DNA of 64,000 bases from Deinococcus radiophilus (GTDB lineage Bacteria > Deinococcota > Deinococci > Deinococcales > Deinococcaceae): contig NZ_CP086380.1 in assembly GCF_020889625.1 (NCBI RefSeq), forward strand, positions 515,001-579,000. The letters run 5' to 3'. The number at the start of each line of letters is the position of its first letter. The stretch's first letter is position 1. Below, piece by piece: positions 49,102 through 60,303 of this stretch. Position numbers and translations under genes: made by a program. The notes beneath the pieces were generated by a model. That model worked only from the letters and a program-made list of their open reading frames with translations. It was not told the origin of the DNA and ran no database searches.

Positions 49102-50358
49102 TCAGTTCCGGAAAATAACTTCTTCGCGCCCGAAGGAACGCAGTGCTACGGCCCCCAGCACCGCCGTCAGCAGCAGGTTGGCCCCCAGTGACAGCCACAG
49201 CTGCGGCCATTGCAGCGTTCCGGTCACGGCGTCCATCACGCTCAACATGGACCCGAACAGCGGCACTCCATAAAAGGCCGTGTCAAAGCCGTCGCTGAAC
49301 TGTAAGAACAGCGCTGGAACCACGATCAAGAGCGACAGTGGCGTGACGTAGGTTTGGGCTTCCTTGTAGGAGCGGGCGTAGATGCTCAGGGCGATCAGCA
49401 CGGCACTGATCAGCAGCGCCGCTCCCAGCGCACTCAGGGCCAGTCCCAGCACGCTGCCGCCGCCCAGGGTCAGCTGTCCGCCAAAGGCCTGACTGATTTC
49501 GGCGTCCATACCGCCACTGACCAGCACCAGTCCGGCAATCAGGCCGGTGCCCAGCAAGCCCAGCACGCTGGCCGCGGCGGCAGCCAGGGCGGTGATGGTG
49601 GTCGCCAGCAGCTTGCCTGCCACCACTTCGCTGCGGGCAACTGGACTGACCAGCAGGCTTTCCAGGGTGCCACGTTCCTTTTCTCCAGCGGTACTGTCCA
49701 GCGCCGTGGCCATGGCCCCGGAGAGGATGAAGTTCATCATCAGCAGCGGAATGAGGAAGGCCAGCTGCCCGCTGCCCGCCTCCTGCGCGGTGGCGGCCTC
49801 CTGCGGGTCCAGCGTGATCGGCGAGAGGTCTGCTTCGCTCAACCCGGCGGCTTCCAGTCTCCGGGCGGCCAGGGCCTGGTTGTATTCGTCCACTGCGCTT
49901 TCGACCTTGCCCAGCGCCCCGGTCTGGGCCGCCAGCGAGTTCAGTTTGGCGTAGACCTCCAGGCGGGCTGGAGTCGCCGTCTCGCCGGATGCGGCGTCCG
50001 GGAGTGGCTCCACGACACGGATGACGGCGTCTACCTGCTCTGACTGCACAGCGCTGCGGGCGGCCTCGGGCGTTTGATAGTTCAGAGGAACCAGATCCAC
50101 TCCTGTGCCGTCCGTCACCGATGTGCCGCCATCTTCCAGCTGCCGCTCCAATGCGGGCGGCAGCGTGCCGATCACCCCGACCTGCTGGCGTTCCTGCACC
50201 TGTCCACCGATAAACTCACTCATCAGCAGCGGTAGGCCCAGCATCAGCAGCGGAATCAGGACCAGTGGAATCAGGAGGGTACCCAGCAGGGTGCGGGTAT
50301 CACGCAGGGTCGAGAGCAGGTCACGTACTGCCACCCGCCGAATCATCTCAGGGCGCAT
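49102..50358 (-). CDS. ABC-2 type exporter permease (NatB-like)
   Basis: The 418-residue membrane protein has one helix near the N-terminus and a large extracytoplasmic domain (about residues 55-190, with [23 protein letters not shown] and [14 protein letters not shown]). Five or six helices then follow, including the [39 protein letters not shown] segment that marks the ABC-2/DrrB and NatB group. Its ATG lies inside the end of the ATPase gene, so the two are translationally coupled. It likely exports sodium, a drug or a lipid-like compound. Confidence 0.9.
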   Translation of the reverse strand: MRPEMIRRVAVRDLLSTLRDTRTLLGTLLIPLVLIPLLMLGLPLLMSEFIGGQVQERQQVGVIGTLPPALERQLEDGGTSVTDGTGVDLVPLNYQTPEAARSAVQSEQVDAVIRVVEPLPDAASGETATPARLEVYAKLNSLAAQTGALGKVESAVDEYNQALAARRLEAAGLSEADLSPITLDPQEAATAQEAGSGQLAFLIPLLMMNFILSGAMATALDSTAGEKERGTLESLLVSPVARSEVVAGKLLATTITALAAAAASVLGLLGTGLIAGLVLVSGGMDAEISQAFGGQLTLGGGSVLGLALSALGAALLISAVLIALSIYARSYKEAQTYVTPLSLLIVVPALFLQFSDGFDTAFYGVPLFGSMLSVMDAVTGTLQWPQLWLSLGANLLLTAVLGAVALRSFGREEVIFRN

Positions 50359-51130
50359 AAGCTGCTCCCGTCGCCGCTTCCTGGGACAGACCGGACTGCC
50401 GCACCAACTCGAAAAAGGCGGCTTCCAGCCCACGTGTGCCGGTGCAGTCCAGCAATTCCGCTTGGCTGCCCTCGGCCAGCAGGCGGCCCTGATGCAAGAT
50501 GGCGAGGCGGTCACACACTTCTTCGGCCTCGGACATGACGTGGGTGGAGTACACCGTCAGTCGGCCGGGCCTGCGGGCCGCCGCCACCCAGTCCAGCAGG
50601 GTACGCCGCGCGAAGATGTCCAGGCCGCTGGCCGCCTCGTCCAGAATCAGTACGGCGGGGTCCTGAATGACGGCGCGGGCGATCACGACCTTTTGGCGCA
50701 TGCCGGTGGAATACTCGCCGGCGCGGACATCCAGCACCCGGCCCAGTTCCAGGGCGTGGTCCAGCTCCGCGATGCGGGCCTCGGTCTGTGCGGAGGCCAT
50801 GCCATAGAACCCAGCGAAGGAGCGCAGGATTTCACGGCCCGTCAGCCGGGCAGGCAGGCCCATGCCACCGTTGACCACCCCGATAATCTGCCGTACCTCG
50901 CGGGGCTGCTCGTTCACGTCCCGCCCCGCCACCACGGCACGGCCACTGGTGGGACGCAGCAGCGTGGCCAGAATCCTCAGCAGGGTGGTCTTTCCAGCGC
51001 CGTTGGGACCGAGCAGGCCGAAGACCTGTCCGCCCTGGGCCTGCAAGCTCACGTCCTGCAAAGCCGCAAAGTCGCCGTAGCGCTTGCTAAGCTGCTGAAT
51101 ATCCAGCAGGGGAGGGTCAGAAGCCGTCAT
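50348..51130 (-). CDS. ABC transporter ATP-binding protein (NatA/CcmA-like)
   Basis: The 260-residue ATPase has Walker A ([15 protein letters not shown]), the signature [15 protein letters not shown], Walker B ([14 protein letters not shown]), and the switch His in [13 protein letters not shown]. It pairs with the downstream permease gene, which overlaps its last 11 bases. TAAAGT (51143-51138) is seven bases before the ATG, with no ribosome site. Confidence 0.95.
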   Translation of the reverse strand: MTASDPPLLDIQQLSKRYGDFAALQDVSLQAQGGQVFGLLGPNGAGKTTLLRILATLLRPTSGRAVVAGRDVNEQPREVRQIIGVVNGGMGLPARLTGREILRSFAGFYGMASAQTEARIAELDHALELGRVLDVRAGEYSTGMRQKVVIARAVIQDPAVLILDEAASGLDIFARRTLLDWVAAARRPGRLTVYSTHVMSEAEEVCDRLAILHQGRLLAEGSQAELLDCTGTRGLEAAFFELVRQSGLSQEAATGAAYAP

Positions 51131-51320
51131 ATGTTCCACTTTAACGGTTGCGTCAAAGGTGGATGGACCAAGCTCCAGGACAGTCCCTGAATCTTCGCTC
51201 AACGCACAGCGGGTAATGCCTGTCACCCCGCCCCCGTAGGCCATGCGGCATACTGTCAGGGTTAGCCGTAGTTATTCTGCGCCGAGTCGCTGCCCCACCG
51301 AGGGGCCACAAAGGAGACGC

Positions 51321-52130
<810 letters not shown>

Positions 52131-52141
52131 TTTTTTCGGCC

Positions 52142-52192
52142 ATCCGGGTCAGCTGGGGCAGGGCTGCTTTGCCCCAGCTGACCCGGATTTTT
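52142..52192 (+). terminator. Terminator of the winged-helix/H1-like gene
   Basis: ATCCGGGTCAGCTGGGGCA (52142-52160) and its reverse complement (52170-52188) form a perfect 19-bp stem around nine bases, followed by TTTT. It lies 11 bases after the stop codon. Confidence 0.92.
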
Positions 52193-52215
52193 GGCAAATG
52201 CTTTAGGATGTGGCC

Positions 52216-52569
52216 ATGCCCTATTCATCTGCTCCCGCTGAACTGCTGGTCATGGCTGTTGTTCAAGACGCCGATGTGGCGGGCCTGATCCGGGTCCTGG
52301 CCGGCGCAGGGTTAGACGCCACCAAGCTCGCCAGCTCCGGCGGCTTTCTGCGGGAGGGAAACACGACCCTGATGATCGGAGTTCCCCGTGCCCGCCTGGA
52401 CGAACTTAAGGGGCTGATTGCCAAGTCGTGCCGCACCCGCACCCGCATGATGAGTCCAGCCATTCCGCTGGCCGAGCAGGGCGAAGGCCTGAGCGCCGAG
52501 CCGCTGGAGGTTGAGGTGGGCGGCGCCGTGCTGTTCGTGCTGGGCCTGGAGGAGTTCGTCAAAGTCTGA
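52216..52569 (+). CDS. Cyclic-di-AMP receptor (DarA/DUF970 family)
   Basis: The 117-residue PII-like protein binds c-di-AMP. It has the DUF970 pattern [47 protein letters not shown], with the Gly-Phe-Leu-Arg loop that holds the ligand in DarA/PstA, and a C-terminal [16 protein letters not shown] strand. No cdaA or GdpP gene is in the window. TAGGAT (52204-52209) is six bases from the ATG at 52216, which argues against the GTG at 52210. Confidence 0.9.
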   Translation: MPYSSAPAELLVMAVVQDADVAGLIRVLAGAGLDATKLASSGGFLREGNTTLMIGVPRARLDELKGLIAKSCRTRTRMMSPAIPLAEQGEGLSAEPLEVEVGGAVLFVLGLEEFVKV

Positions 52570-52582
52570 TGGGAGCCGTGTG

Positions 52583-53506
52583 ATGGACCTGTCCGTAACT
52601 TCAGCTCCCTTGGCACATCCGTTCCGGGCCTACAGTCCGGCGGATTTTCTGTTTCCACTGCCCGAAGGCCACCGTTTTCCGCTGTACAAGTACGCTGGGG
52701 TGCGTGAGCAGGTTCAGGAGTTATTGCCGGTCCTGCCCACCCCACAGCTGCGCTGGGCCGATGCTGGCCGGGTGCATGACGCCATGTATCTGCGCCGCTG
52801 GCGGCGGGGCGAGGTGACCCGCCGCGAGGAACGTGAGTTCGGGTTGCCCTGGAGCGAAGAAGTGGTGATCCGCGCCATGCGGGCAGCCGGTGGCAGTCTG
52901 GCTGCGCTGCATGACGCGCTGGCTCATGGCTGGGGGGCCAACTTGGCCGGTGGAACCCACCACGCCTTCGCGGACCGCGCCGGAGGATTTTGCCTGGTCA
53001 ACGACGCAGCCATCCTGACCCGGCTGGCGCTGGATGAAGGCCTTGCCCAGCGCCCTGCTGTGCTGGATCTGGATGTGCATCAGGGAGACGGCACCGCTGC
53101 GCTGCTGGCAGCCGAGCCGCGGGCGTTTACGCTCAGTATTCATGGTGAGCGCAACTATCCTTTTCGCAAGGAGCGCAGCAGCCTGGATATCGGGCTGGGC
53201 GACGGTGTGAGCGATGCGCAATATCTGGAAGTCCTTTCAGAGCAGGCGTTGCCCGCGCTGGACCAGGCCCGCCCCGACCTGCTGCTGTACCTTGCCGGAG
53301 CAGACGTGCTGGCTGGGGACCGCTTCGGGCGCTTTGCCCTCACGTTGGACGGCGTGCATGAGCGCAACCGCCGGGTACTGACCTGGGCGCGGGACCGGGG
53401 CGTGCCGGTGGTCACCATGATGGCGGGTGGCTACAATCTGGACCACCATCTCACCGTGGCTGCCCATGCCAGCGTCGTGGAGCAGGGCTTAGAAGTGTTT
53501 GGCTAA
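52583..53506 (+). CDS. Histone-deacetylase-superfamily hydrolase
   Basis: The 307-residue arginase/deacetylase-fold enzyme has the zinc site in [16 protein letters not shown] (Asp, His) and [12 protein letters not shown] (Asp), the catalytic His pair in [22 protein letters not shown], and MMAGGYN near the end. The family includes AcuC, acetoin-use and acetylpolyamine hydrolases, and the real substrate here is unknown. It starts 13 bases after the DarA gene and converges on pgk2. Confidence 0.93.
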   Translation: MDLSVTSAPLAHPFRAYSPADFLFPLPEGHRFPLYKYAGVREQVQELLPVLPTPQLRWADAGRVHDAMYLRRWRRGEVTRREEREFGLPWSEEVVIRAMRAAGGSLAALHDALAHGWGANLAGGTHHAFADRAGGFCLVNDAAILTRLALDEGLAQRPAVLDLDVHQGDGTAALLAAEPRAFTLSIHGERNYPFRKERSSLDIGLGDGVSDAQYLEVLSEQALPALDQARPDLLLYLAGADVLAGDRFGRFALTLDGVHERNRRVLTWARDRGVPVVTMMAGGYNLDHHLTVAAHASVVEQGLEVFG

Positions 53507-53538
53507 CAGCAGGTCGCTGTATGACCAGTCGGCGCCAG

Positions 53539-55116
53539 TTAGTCAGGAGTCACGGGTAAGGCTGTGTGACTGACCTCCTGCAGCGCCAGGACGTAGTCCA
53601 CCATGTCGTCCTCTTCTTCCTCAAAAGGTGTGATGTCCAACTCGCGCAGCACGGCAGGCAACTGCGCCAGCACGATGTCTACGGTACGCTCAGCCAGCTC
53701 GTCCAGTGAGCGGTGATCCAATACCGGCACCTGAGCGCGTTCGGCCACGCCCAGCAGATAGTCCTGCAGGCGGCGGATTTCCTCAAAAGAAGTCAGGTAG
53801 CGGCTCTCGTGCCGGGCCGATTCCTGCTGGGCCCGCCGGGCAAAGCGGGCGCGGTGTTCTTCCTCGTCGGGGAGGGTCAGCAGCACCTGTACCACGATGG
53901 CCTGATCCATCACGGCCTCGTCAAGAAAGCCGGGGACCAGATGCACTCCTTCAGCGACCAGATCGGCATTTTCCAGAATGAGTCGCCGGGCAATGGCACT
54001 CAGGCCCACCGATACTTGCCGGACCTGCTCACGGAAGCCCATTTCCAGCGCCAATTGGTCGGGGTGTTCCGGCACCGCCTCGCCGGGGGGCAGCAGGTGT
54101 TTCCAGGCCTGAAAGGTACTGGAGTGCAGCGTAGGGGTGAGTTCCGGGGCCACCATCGCCCGCATGACTTCGCGTACCGAATCGGTGTTGATGATCCGGG
54201 GAATACCCAGGCGGTAGGCCACTTCAGAAGCCAGGTTGGACTTGCCGGTGCCCGACACACCGCCGATCAACACCACCAGAGGCCGGGGCAAGTGCCGAAT
54301 GGCCCGCAGCAGGGCGTAGCGGGCACTCACGTGCTTGCCTGCTTCATCGCGCAGGCGGCGCTGCACCGTGGTCCGGATATGGGCGCGGGTCACCACACGG
54401 TCCTCGGTGCTTTGCAGGTCACGCTGCACGGCGCGGGCCAGGGTGCGGGCGGCGTCTCCAGCAGCCCCGGCGGCCAACAGGGACTGCATCAGGATGCCTT
54501 TGCTGAAAGGAATCGCTTGCTCAGTGCTTGGACTGTCGGTCCCGATCACGCCCACCCGCCCCTGATGGGTCAGGCTGAAGCGGTAGGTCCGCACAAAATG
54601 TTCACCGTAGTGTTCGGCCAGCATGGCCGCGGTGTGGTCTTGCAACTCCGCCACTGTAACTTCACGCAGCCCCAGTCCCCGCAGCCGTATGTCTACCAGT
54701 TGCGCGGCCTGAAAGGCCTCCTTGGTATCCAGGCCGATATCGTCCAGCCGCCGCGCCAGCACGGAGCGGGAAAAGGGCATCTTGCCCGTTTCGGAGCGGA
54801 CCTGAATGTCCTGAAAGACCGGTGTCTGCCGCGCGACCTGGCGGGCCAGAGAACGGCCCGACTCGCTGCGGGTTACCTTGACCAGCAGGTCCTGGAGGTC
54901 CCCAGTGCTGATAGGGCTAAGCCCCTGGTCACGCAACTGCTGCTCTACATGCCGCGCAATGCTGGCGGCCTCTTTGCGGCTGCCACCGGCATTCAGGAGA
55001 GTTTGGACCAGCAGACCACGGCTAAAGGGCCAGGCGTGCTTGGCCGTGCCTACCAGTAACGCCTCATTTGAGTTGCGTTCGTCCTTTTGCTTTTTGCCGG
55101 TATCCTTACTGGCCAT
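53539..55116 (-). CDS. 2-phosphoglycerate kinase with three ATP-cone-like repeats
   Basis: The 525-residue protein has a kinase core from residue about 280 (P-loop VVLIGGVSGTGKSNLA, then GIPRIINTDSVREVMRAM, HSSTFQAWKHL and EGVHLVPGF), the pattern of archaeal/Thermus 2-phosphoglycerate kinase that makes 2,3-bisphosphoglycerate. Ahead of it are three repeats like ATP-cones at about residues 30-82, 113-167 and 202-256, each starting (W/M/I)PFS(R/K)xxL. The extra copies suggest nucleotide-dependent control. The ATG at 55116 has GGGGGAG five bases upstream. Confidence 0.87.
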   Translation of the reverse strand: MASKDTGKKQKDERNSNEALLVGTAKHAWPFSRGLLVQTLLNAGGSRKEAASIARHVEQQLRDQGLSPISTGDLQDLLVKVTRSESGRSLARQVARQTPVFQDIQVRSETGKMPFSRSVLARRLDDIGLDTKEAFQAAQLVDIRLRGLGLREVTVAELQDHTAAMLAEHYGEHFVRTYRFSLTHQGRVGVIGTDSPSTEQAIPFSKGILMQSLLAAGAAGDAARTLARAVQRDLQSTEDRVVTRAHIRTTVQRRLRDEAGKHVSARYALLRAIRHLPRPLVVLIGGVSGTGKSNLASEVAYRLGIPRIINTDSVREVMRAMVAPELTPTLHSSTFQAWKHLLPPGEAVPEHPDQLALEMGFREQVRQVSVGLSAIARRLILENADLVAEGVHLVPGFLDEAVMDQAIVVQVLLTLPDEEEHRARFARRAQQESARHESRYLTSFEEIRRLQDYLLGVAERAQVPVLDHRSLDELAERTVDIVLAQLPAVLRELDITPFEEEEDDMVDYVLALQEVSHTALPVTPD

Positions 55117-55248
55117 CTCCACTCCCCCTGATATTGCCCCACTATTTTCCGCTTGGCGATCTGCAATTATCGGCTGATCCGATTCACTGGTTTGTCACGG
55201 CCAGCCGCATTGTGGAAGAGGACCGGGGGCCAGCTGCTTATGCTAGGG

Positions 55249-55848
55249 CTAACGCTTGAGTGCGCCGGACAGCAGCAGGTCCAGTGAGAGACGCAACTCG
55301 TCGTGCAGGCTGCGGCCCGTGCCATAGGCGCTCCAGCGGAGGGCCACCAGCAGGTAGGTATCGGCAATCAGGTTGCTGATACGGGCCAGGCTCAGGTCAG
55401 AGCGCAGTTCACCTGCTTGCTGCACAGGCGTGAGAATCACCTCGACCACCCGGCTCAGCTGGAGTGCCCGGTAAGCGGCCCCAGCGCGTTCTGGATTGGG
55501 GTTCATCACTTCGTACGCCAGCGGCGGAAACAGGTCACGCTCACGGGTGTTTTCATCGGCCAGCAGGTTCCAGACGTCGTACAGCGCCTCCAGCGGCGCT
55601 TTGCCGGCGGCCAGTTGCACTTCGGCTTCAGCCTGCAGGCGCTGAACCACCGCGCTGCCATAGTCCAGGAGCACCGCTTCTTTGTAGGGGTAATAGTTGA
55701 AAAAGGTGCCCCGTGATACCCCGCTGGCCTCGGCAATCTCCGAAGCGGTGGTGTTATCGAATCCACATTCTTTGAAGAGAGCGATGGCCGCCTGATAGAT
55801 CTCGGTGCGGCGCCTTTCTTTCTGGCGTTCGCGCAGGGAAAGTTCCAT
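55249..55848 (-). CDS. TetR/AcrR family regulator
   Basis: The 199-residue protein has a TetR DNA-binding domain (residues 13-59: RTEIYQAAIALFKECGFDNTTASEIAEASGVSRGTFFNYYPYKEAVLL) and a helical ligand-binding domain. Its operator should lie near its own start: the 266-bp upstream region holds GCAGCTGC (55869-55876) and CTTGG-5 bases-CCAAG (about 55982-55996). Its neighbours are pgk2 (downstream on the same strand) and a LysM-NlpC gene (divergent). Confidence 0.9.
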   Translation of the reverse strand: MELSLRERQKERRRTEIYQAAIALFKECGFDNTTASEIAEASGVSRGTFFNYYPYKEAVLLDYGSAVVQRLQAEAEVQLAAGKAPLEALYDVWNLLADENTRERDLFPPLAYEVMNPNPERAGAAYRALQLSRVVEVILTPVQQAGELRSDLSLARISNLIADTYLLVALRWSAYGTGRSLHDELRLSLDLLLSGALKR

Positions 55849-56114
55849 GAATGTTGCCCAGCATACCGCAGCTGCAGCGCGGGAGCAGGGAGTTTGCCTT
55901 CAGGCCAGAGAACCGTTACTGACCCGAAAAGTCATCTGCGTGGCCTGCACAGGGCTTGGCAAACTAAGTGATGGGTGTTACCTTGGATAAGCCAAGTCTA
56001 ATCAATTGATGAAGGTCAAAGAGGGGTGGATGGGGAAGCCGCCTTTGGAAAGCCTCCAGAAAGTCTGGGAAGCCTCAAGCGCAAGTGGGGAATTCTCAGG
56101 AAAGAGGGTGAAGA

Positions 56115-57146
56115 GTGAGATGTTCAAGCGAATTCCTGACCGATCCATACCGCCTGATCGCTGCGCGGTTGCTGAGTGCCCTGATCTTGGGTCTTCCTGT
56201 GGCTGCGGCTCAGAGCCAGGAAGCCCCCAGCTCGCTGTACTCGTACAATGAAGTCTCGGTGCAGCGCGGTGATACGGCTTATAGCCTCGCCCGCGAGTTC
56301 GGCCTCAGTGTCCCGGAGCTGCTGTCCCTGAACGGCCTGAGCAGCCACGATCTGGAAGTGGGTCAGGTGCTGCGGGTGCAGGCCAGAGCGCCCCATCAAG
56401 TGGTGAAAGGCGATACTCTTTACAGTCTGGCCCGGCAATTTGGCCTGACTGTAGAAGCCCTGCAGGCGGCCAACGGCCTCAGCGACGCTGGGCAGATTGA
56501 GCTGGGCCAATGGTTGGCCATCCCCAGTGCGCCGCAGTCCCGGCCTATGCCCCAGAGCGTGCTGGCGACCCAGCCAACTCCAGCATCCACTCCCGCCGCC
56601 GACACTGTTCCCGCAGTCGAGGCGGCGGTTTCTGCTGCATTTGCTGCGGCGGCTCCCGCCGCGCAGGCCGCGCAGTCTTCACTGGCTGGCGGCCTAGACA
56701 GCGCCGCCGAGGCTCTAGGGTGGCGCCGCAACGCGCTGGCCCTGCTGAATACCCCGTATGTCTATGGCGGCAACTCTGCCACAGGCGTGGACTGCTCGGC
56801 TTTTGTGCTCCGGGTGTTTCAGCCACTGGGGATCAGCCTGCCACGCACCAGTGCTCAGCAGGCCCTGGTGGGTCAGCCAGTGGCCCGCGCTTCTCTGCGC
56901 GGCGGTGATCTGGTCTTCTTCGATACGGTGGGCCGGGGCAGTGTGACGCATGTGGGCGTCTACCTGGGCCAAGATCAGTTCGTAAATGCCAATTCCTACT
57001 ACGGGCGCGTGGTGGTGGACAAGCTGGACGGAGACCGTTACTGGTCGCCGCGTTACCTGAGTGCGCGCCGCATTCTGGACCCTGGCACCGTGGCCAAGTT
57101 GAACAGTGGCCTGCAAGTGGCGATGCAGCCGGGCCGCGCTGACTGA
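56115..57146 (+). CDS. LysM-NlpC/P60 cell-wall endopeptidase
   Basis: The 343-residue protein has a signal peptide (LLSALILGLPVAAAQS), two LysM domains (residues about 48-91, VQRGDTAYSLAREFGL, and 95-137, VVKGDTLYSLARQFGL) and an Ala/Pro-rich spacer. It ends in an NlpC/P60 catalytic domain with DCSAFVLRVF (Cys), GGDLVFFDTVGRGSVTHVGVYLG (His) and NANSYYGRVVVD. It cuts peptidoglycan stem peptides. The start is a GTG at 56115 with GAGGGTG a few bases upstream; an ATG at 56120 belongs to another frame. Confidence 0.9.
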   Translation: MRCSSEFLTDPYRLIAARLLSALILGLPVAAAQSQEAPSSLYSYNEVSVQRGDTAYSLAREFGLSVPELLSLNGLSSHDLEVGQVLRVQARAPHQVVKGDTLYSLARQFGLTVEALQAANGLSDAGQIELGQWLAIPSAPQSRPMPQSVLATQPTPASTPAADTVPAVEAAVSAAFAAAAPAAQAAQSSLAGGLDSAAEALGWRRNALALLNTPYVYGGNSATGVDCSAFVLRVFQPLGISLPRTSAQQALVGQPVARASLRGGDLVFFDTVGRGSVTHVGVYLGQDQFVNANSYYGRVVVDKLDGDRYWSPRYLSARRILDPGTVAKLNSGLQVAMQPGRAD

Positions 57147-57580
57147 GGGGCGCAGTGATCTTTAGGAGGCTGCGTTGCCGCTACGCTACGGCTTTTGCCA
57201 GGGTGGGAAGCGAAGGCAGAGTGCTGGCTGAGCTTTCCTACGTTGCGTACGATCATCACAGAGCCCCCTTTTTTCACCAGGATTCCTTTGGCAGCACCGC
57301 TGCAATCATGAGAAGAAAATAGCTCACGTTCCACGCTTGGTTGTTGGCTGTGTTGGACCGTGAGATAGAGAGAATGTGTGTTTCCGCAGCATCCTTATGG
57401 GGCTGTTTCACATGGACACCCCCTAGACACACTGCTACTATGCGGACTGAGATTGGTACGGTTCCTCACATAGTTGTGGGAAATGGGGGTTAAAACAGAG
57501 TGCCTGTGTCCTCCACCAGAACCTGCTCCGGTCACTGCACTCCACCCCCAGCTGCTCCGCAGCATTTGAAAGGAATCACC
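57147..57580. other. murA upstream spacer
   Basis: This 434-bp spacer must carry the murA promoter. I see TACTAT near 57436 as a possible -10 and an imperfect hairpin with TTCCTCACA (57462-57470) and TGTGGGAAA. No gene is supported. Confidence 0.35.
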
Positions 57581-58864
57581 ATGCATCTATCCCCACTGCG
57601 CATCCAAGGCGGACGTACCCTTGGAGGAGAACTGGCTGTACAACCCAGCAAAAACGCCGCCCTGCCCATTTTGGTGGCCAGTCTCCTCAGCAGTGAGCCG
57701 ATTACCCTGCACGGGATTCCCCGGTTGAGCGATGTCTACACCATCTTGGAGCTGGCCAGCCACGTAGGCGCTCAGCACGCCTGGACTGGCCCCAACAGTC
57801 TGACCATTCATACTCCCCAACTGCTGCACACGGACGCCCCTTATGCGCTGGTGTCCAAGATGCGGGCGTCCTTCATCATGATGGGTGCCCTGCTGGGCCG
57901 CGCTGGCGAGGCCACTGTCAGTATGCCGGGGGGCTGCGCCTTCGGCTTTCGCCCCGTAGACCAGCACGTCAAGGCCTTCCGGGCGTTGGGTATTGAAGTG
58001 CAGGAGGACGGCGGCAACTTCCAGGCCACCCGCACTCCTGAGTTCGGTGGCCGTTTCGTCTTTGAGATGCTGACCGTGGGTGGCACTCACAATGCCATCC
58101 TGGCCTCCGTGCTGGGTGACAGTGTCGTAACCCTGGAAAATGCCTCCATTGACACGGATGTGGTGGATCTGATCGGCTTCCTGAATGCGCTGGGGGCCGA
58201 TATTCGTGGGGCTGGCACCAATACGCTGGAAATCCGGGGCGTTAGGGCGCTGCGTGGCGGCGAGTACCGCGTGATTCCTGACCGCATTGAGGCAGGAACC
58301 TTCATGATGGCTGCCGCTGCGACCCGCAGCCGCCTCACACTGACGAATCTACGCCCAGATCACGTACGTGCCCTGAGCAGCAAGCTGAGTGAAATGGGTG
58401 TGCAAATTCTCGAATCTGCCGATTCGCTGGTCGTGGACGCTACTGCAACTGCCCTGCGCCCTGTAGACGTGACCACCCAGAGCTACCCCGGTTTCCCGAC
58501 CGACCTGCAGCCGCAAATGAGTGCCCTGCTGGCTACCATTGATGGCGTCAGCATCGTGCAGGATCCGGTGTACAAGGACCGTCTGACCCACGTGGCTGAG
58601 TTGCAGCGTATGGGAGCGGACATCAAGGTAAGCGGTTACAGCCAGGTGATCCGGGGGGTTGCCCTGCGCGGTGCACCAGTCAAAGCGGCTGATCTGCGTG
58701 CGGGGGCAGCCCTCTTTATCGCTGGACTGACTGCCGAAGGTGAAACGGTCATTGACGGCGTGGAATACCTCAACCGTGGCTATGAGAATCTGGCCGCCCG
58801 CCTGCGCTCTATCGGCGCAGACGTGTATCAGGACGAAGCCAGTCTCGCTTCAGCAATGGATTAA
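57581..58864 (+). CDS. murA: UDP-N-acetylglucosamine 1-carboxyvinyltransferase
   Basis: MurA makes UDP-GlcNAc-enolpyruvate, the first committed step of peptidoglycan synthesis. The 427-residue protein has SKNAALPILVASLL, the active-site loop MPGGCAFGFRPVDQH with the catalytic Cys (the fosfomycin target), and TDLQPQMSALLA, as well as GYENLAARLRSIGAD near the C-terminus. The ATG at 57581 has AAAGGAA upstream. A second murA copy, common in some Gram-positives, is not in this window. Confidence 0.97.
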   Translation: MHLSPLRIQGGRTLGGELAVQPSKNAALPILVASLLSSEPITLHGIPRLSDVYTILELASHVGAQHAWTGPNSLTIHTPQLLHTDAPYALVSKMRASFIMMGALLGRAGEATVSMPGGCAFGFRPVDQHVKAFRALGIEVQEDGGNFQATRTPEFGGRFVFEMLTVGGTHNAILASVLGDSVVTLENASIDTDVVDLIGFLNALGADIRGAGTNTLEIRGVRALRGGEYRVIPDRIEAGTFMMAAAATRSRLTLTNLRPDHVRALSSKLSEMGVQILESADSLVVDATATALRPVDVTTQSYPGFPTDLQPQMSALLATIDGVSIVQDPVYKDRLTHVAELQRMGADIKVSGYSQVIRGVALRGAPVKAADLRAGAALFIAGLTAEGETVIDGVEYLNRGYENLAARLRSIGADVYQDEASLASAMD

Positions 58865-58899
58865 AGCTAAAGCCCGATTGGCTTCTCCCAAGAATGAGC

Positions 58900-58934
58900 A
58901 AGGCCATCTCGATTATTCCGAGATGGCCTTTTTT
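58900..58934 (+). terminator. Terminator of murA
   Basis: AAGGCCATCTCG (58900-58911) pairs with CGAGATGGCCTT (58919-58930) around seven bases and is followed by TTTT. Confidence 0.88.
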
Positions 58935-58960
58935 GCTCGTGGGGTGGGGGTGGTGAGGGC

Positions 58961-60100
58961 TTAGCTGGGCTGAGCCTGGGGGTCCATTTCGCCGTGCTGC
59001 AGCGAGTAAGCTGGGTCGGTCCAGTGCATTCCGAAGGCGGTAGCTACCGGCTGGTTGGTCAGGCTGCCCTGATAGGTGTTCAGACCGGGGAGCAGCGCTG
59101 GGTTGGCATTCAGTGCCAGCACACCCTGATCGGCCAGTTGGAACACGTAGGGCATGGTCTGGTTGGTCAGCGCCAGGGTAGAGGTGCGGGGAACGGCGCC
59201 GGGCATGTTGGCCACGCCGTAGTGGATGATGCCATCAACCTCATAGGTGGGATCGTCGTGGGTGGTGGCGTGAATGGTTTCTACGCAGCCACCTTGATCC
59301 ACGGCCACGTCCACAATCACCGCGCCTTCAGGCATCAGGCTCAGCATGTCGCGGGTGACCAGATGCGGGGCTTTGGCCCCTGGAATCAGCACCGCACCGA
59401 TCAGGAGGTCGGTGGTGGGCAGCAGCTCACGCAGGTTGGCCTCGCTGCTCATCATGGTGGTGATGCGTCCGAAGAACACGTCGTCCAGATAAGCCAGTCG
59501 GCGCTGCGACACGTCCAGAATGGTCACGTGTGCACCCAGGCCCATCGCCATCTTGGCAGCGTTGGTGCCCACCACGCCGCCGCCCACGATGGTCACGTTG
59601 CCGGGCTTGACGCCGGGTACGCCGCCCAGCAGCACACCACGTCCGCCGACAGGCTTCTGGAGGTGGTAGGCGCCGGCCTGTACGCTGAGGCGTCCGGCGA
59701 CTTCACTCATGGGCATCAGCAGTGGCAGGCTGCCGTCGGCGTGCTGCACAGTTTCGTAAGCGATGGCGGTCGTGCCTGCAGCCAGCAGCGCGTCGGTCAG
59801 GGGACGGTCGGCTGCCAGGTGCAGATAGGTGAACAGCAACAGATCAGGGCGCAGATAGCCATACTCGCTGGAAATGGGTTCTTTGACCTTGACGACCATC
59901 TCGGCAGCCCAAGCATCGGCAGCACTGCCCAGGGTCGCGCCCGCCCGTTCATAGTCGGCGTCGCTGAATGAACTGCCCACACCTGCGCCGCTTTCGACGG
60001 TGACTTGATGTCCGCGCCGAACGAGTGATTCCACACCGCCGGGCGTCATTGCCACGCGGTTTTCCTTAACCTTGATCTCTTTGGGTACGCCGATATGCAT
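58961..60100 (-). CDS. ald: Alanine dehydrogenase
   Basis: Ald interconverts L-alanine with pyruvate and ammonia using NAD. The 379-residue protein starts [10 protein letters not shown] and has the substrate loop [14 protein letters not shown], the NAD Rossmann motif [22 protein letters not shown], and [13 protein letters not shown]. The ATG at 60100 has AGGAGGAA upstream. It is divergent from an Lrp-type regulator, the usual arrangement for amino-acid dehydrogenases controlled by alanine or leucine. Confidence 0.96.
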   Translation of the reverse strand: MHIGVPKEIKVKENRVAMTPGGVESLVRRGHQVTVESGAGVGSSFSDADYERAGATLGSAADAWAAEMVVKVKEPISSEYGYLRPDLLLFTYLHLAADRPLTDALLAAGTTAIAYETVQHADGSLPLLMPMSEVAGRLSVQAGAYHLQKPVGGRGVLLGGVPGVKPGNVTIVGGGVVGTNAAKMAMGLGAHVTILDVSQRRLAYLDDVFFGRITTMMSSEANLRELLPTTDLLIGAVLIPGAKAPHLVTRDMLSLMPEGAVIVDVAVDQGGCVETIHATTHDDPTYEVDGIIHYGVANMPGAVPRTSTLALTNQTMPYVFQLADQGVLALNANPALLPGLNTYQGSLTNQPVATAFGMHWTDPAYSLQHGEMDPQAQPS

Positions 60101-60194
60101 GTTGTTCCTCCTGAGTCGGGACGCTGCCAACATATATCCACCCAATCAGGGGCGAACAGACACAAGAGGGCAGCTCTGTCAGATGTTTATCTGA

Positions 60195-60207
60195 GATTGG
60201 CGCAATC
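60195..60207. promoter_or_regulatory. Candidate Lrp operator between ald and the Lrp gene
   Basis: GATTG-GCG-CAATC (60195-60207) is a perfect 13-base palindrome in the spacer of the divergent pair. It lies 95 bases ahead of ald and 97 bases ahead of the Lrp gene. Confidence 0.45.
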
Positions 60208-60303
60208 CTAGCGCGGTAGTGGCCGCCAGTGATTGCGTATGTGGTAGGAATTTACATCCTTGGTGCAAGATTATGGCGCCAGAGTGGTAAAATGCGAAAT
60301 AGA

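Noticed and set aside
57147..57580. A non-coding RNA in the murA spacer
   Set aside because: There are small hairpins but no terminator and no conserved RNA motif that I can identify.
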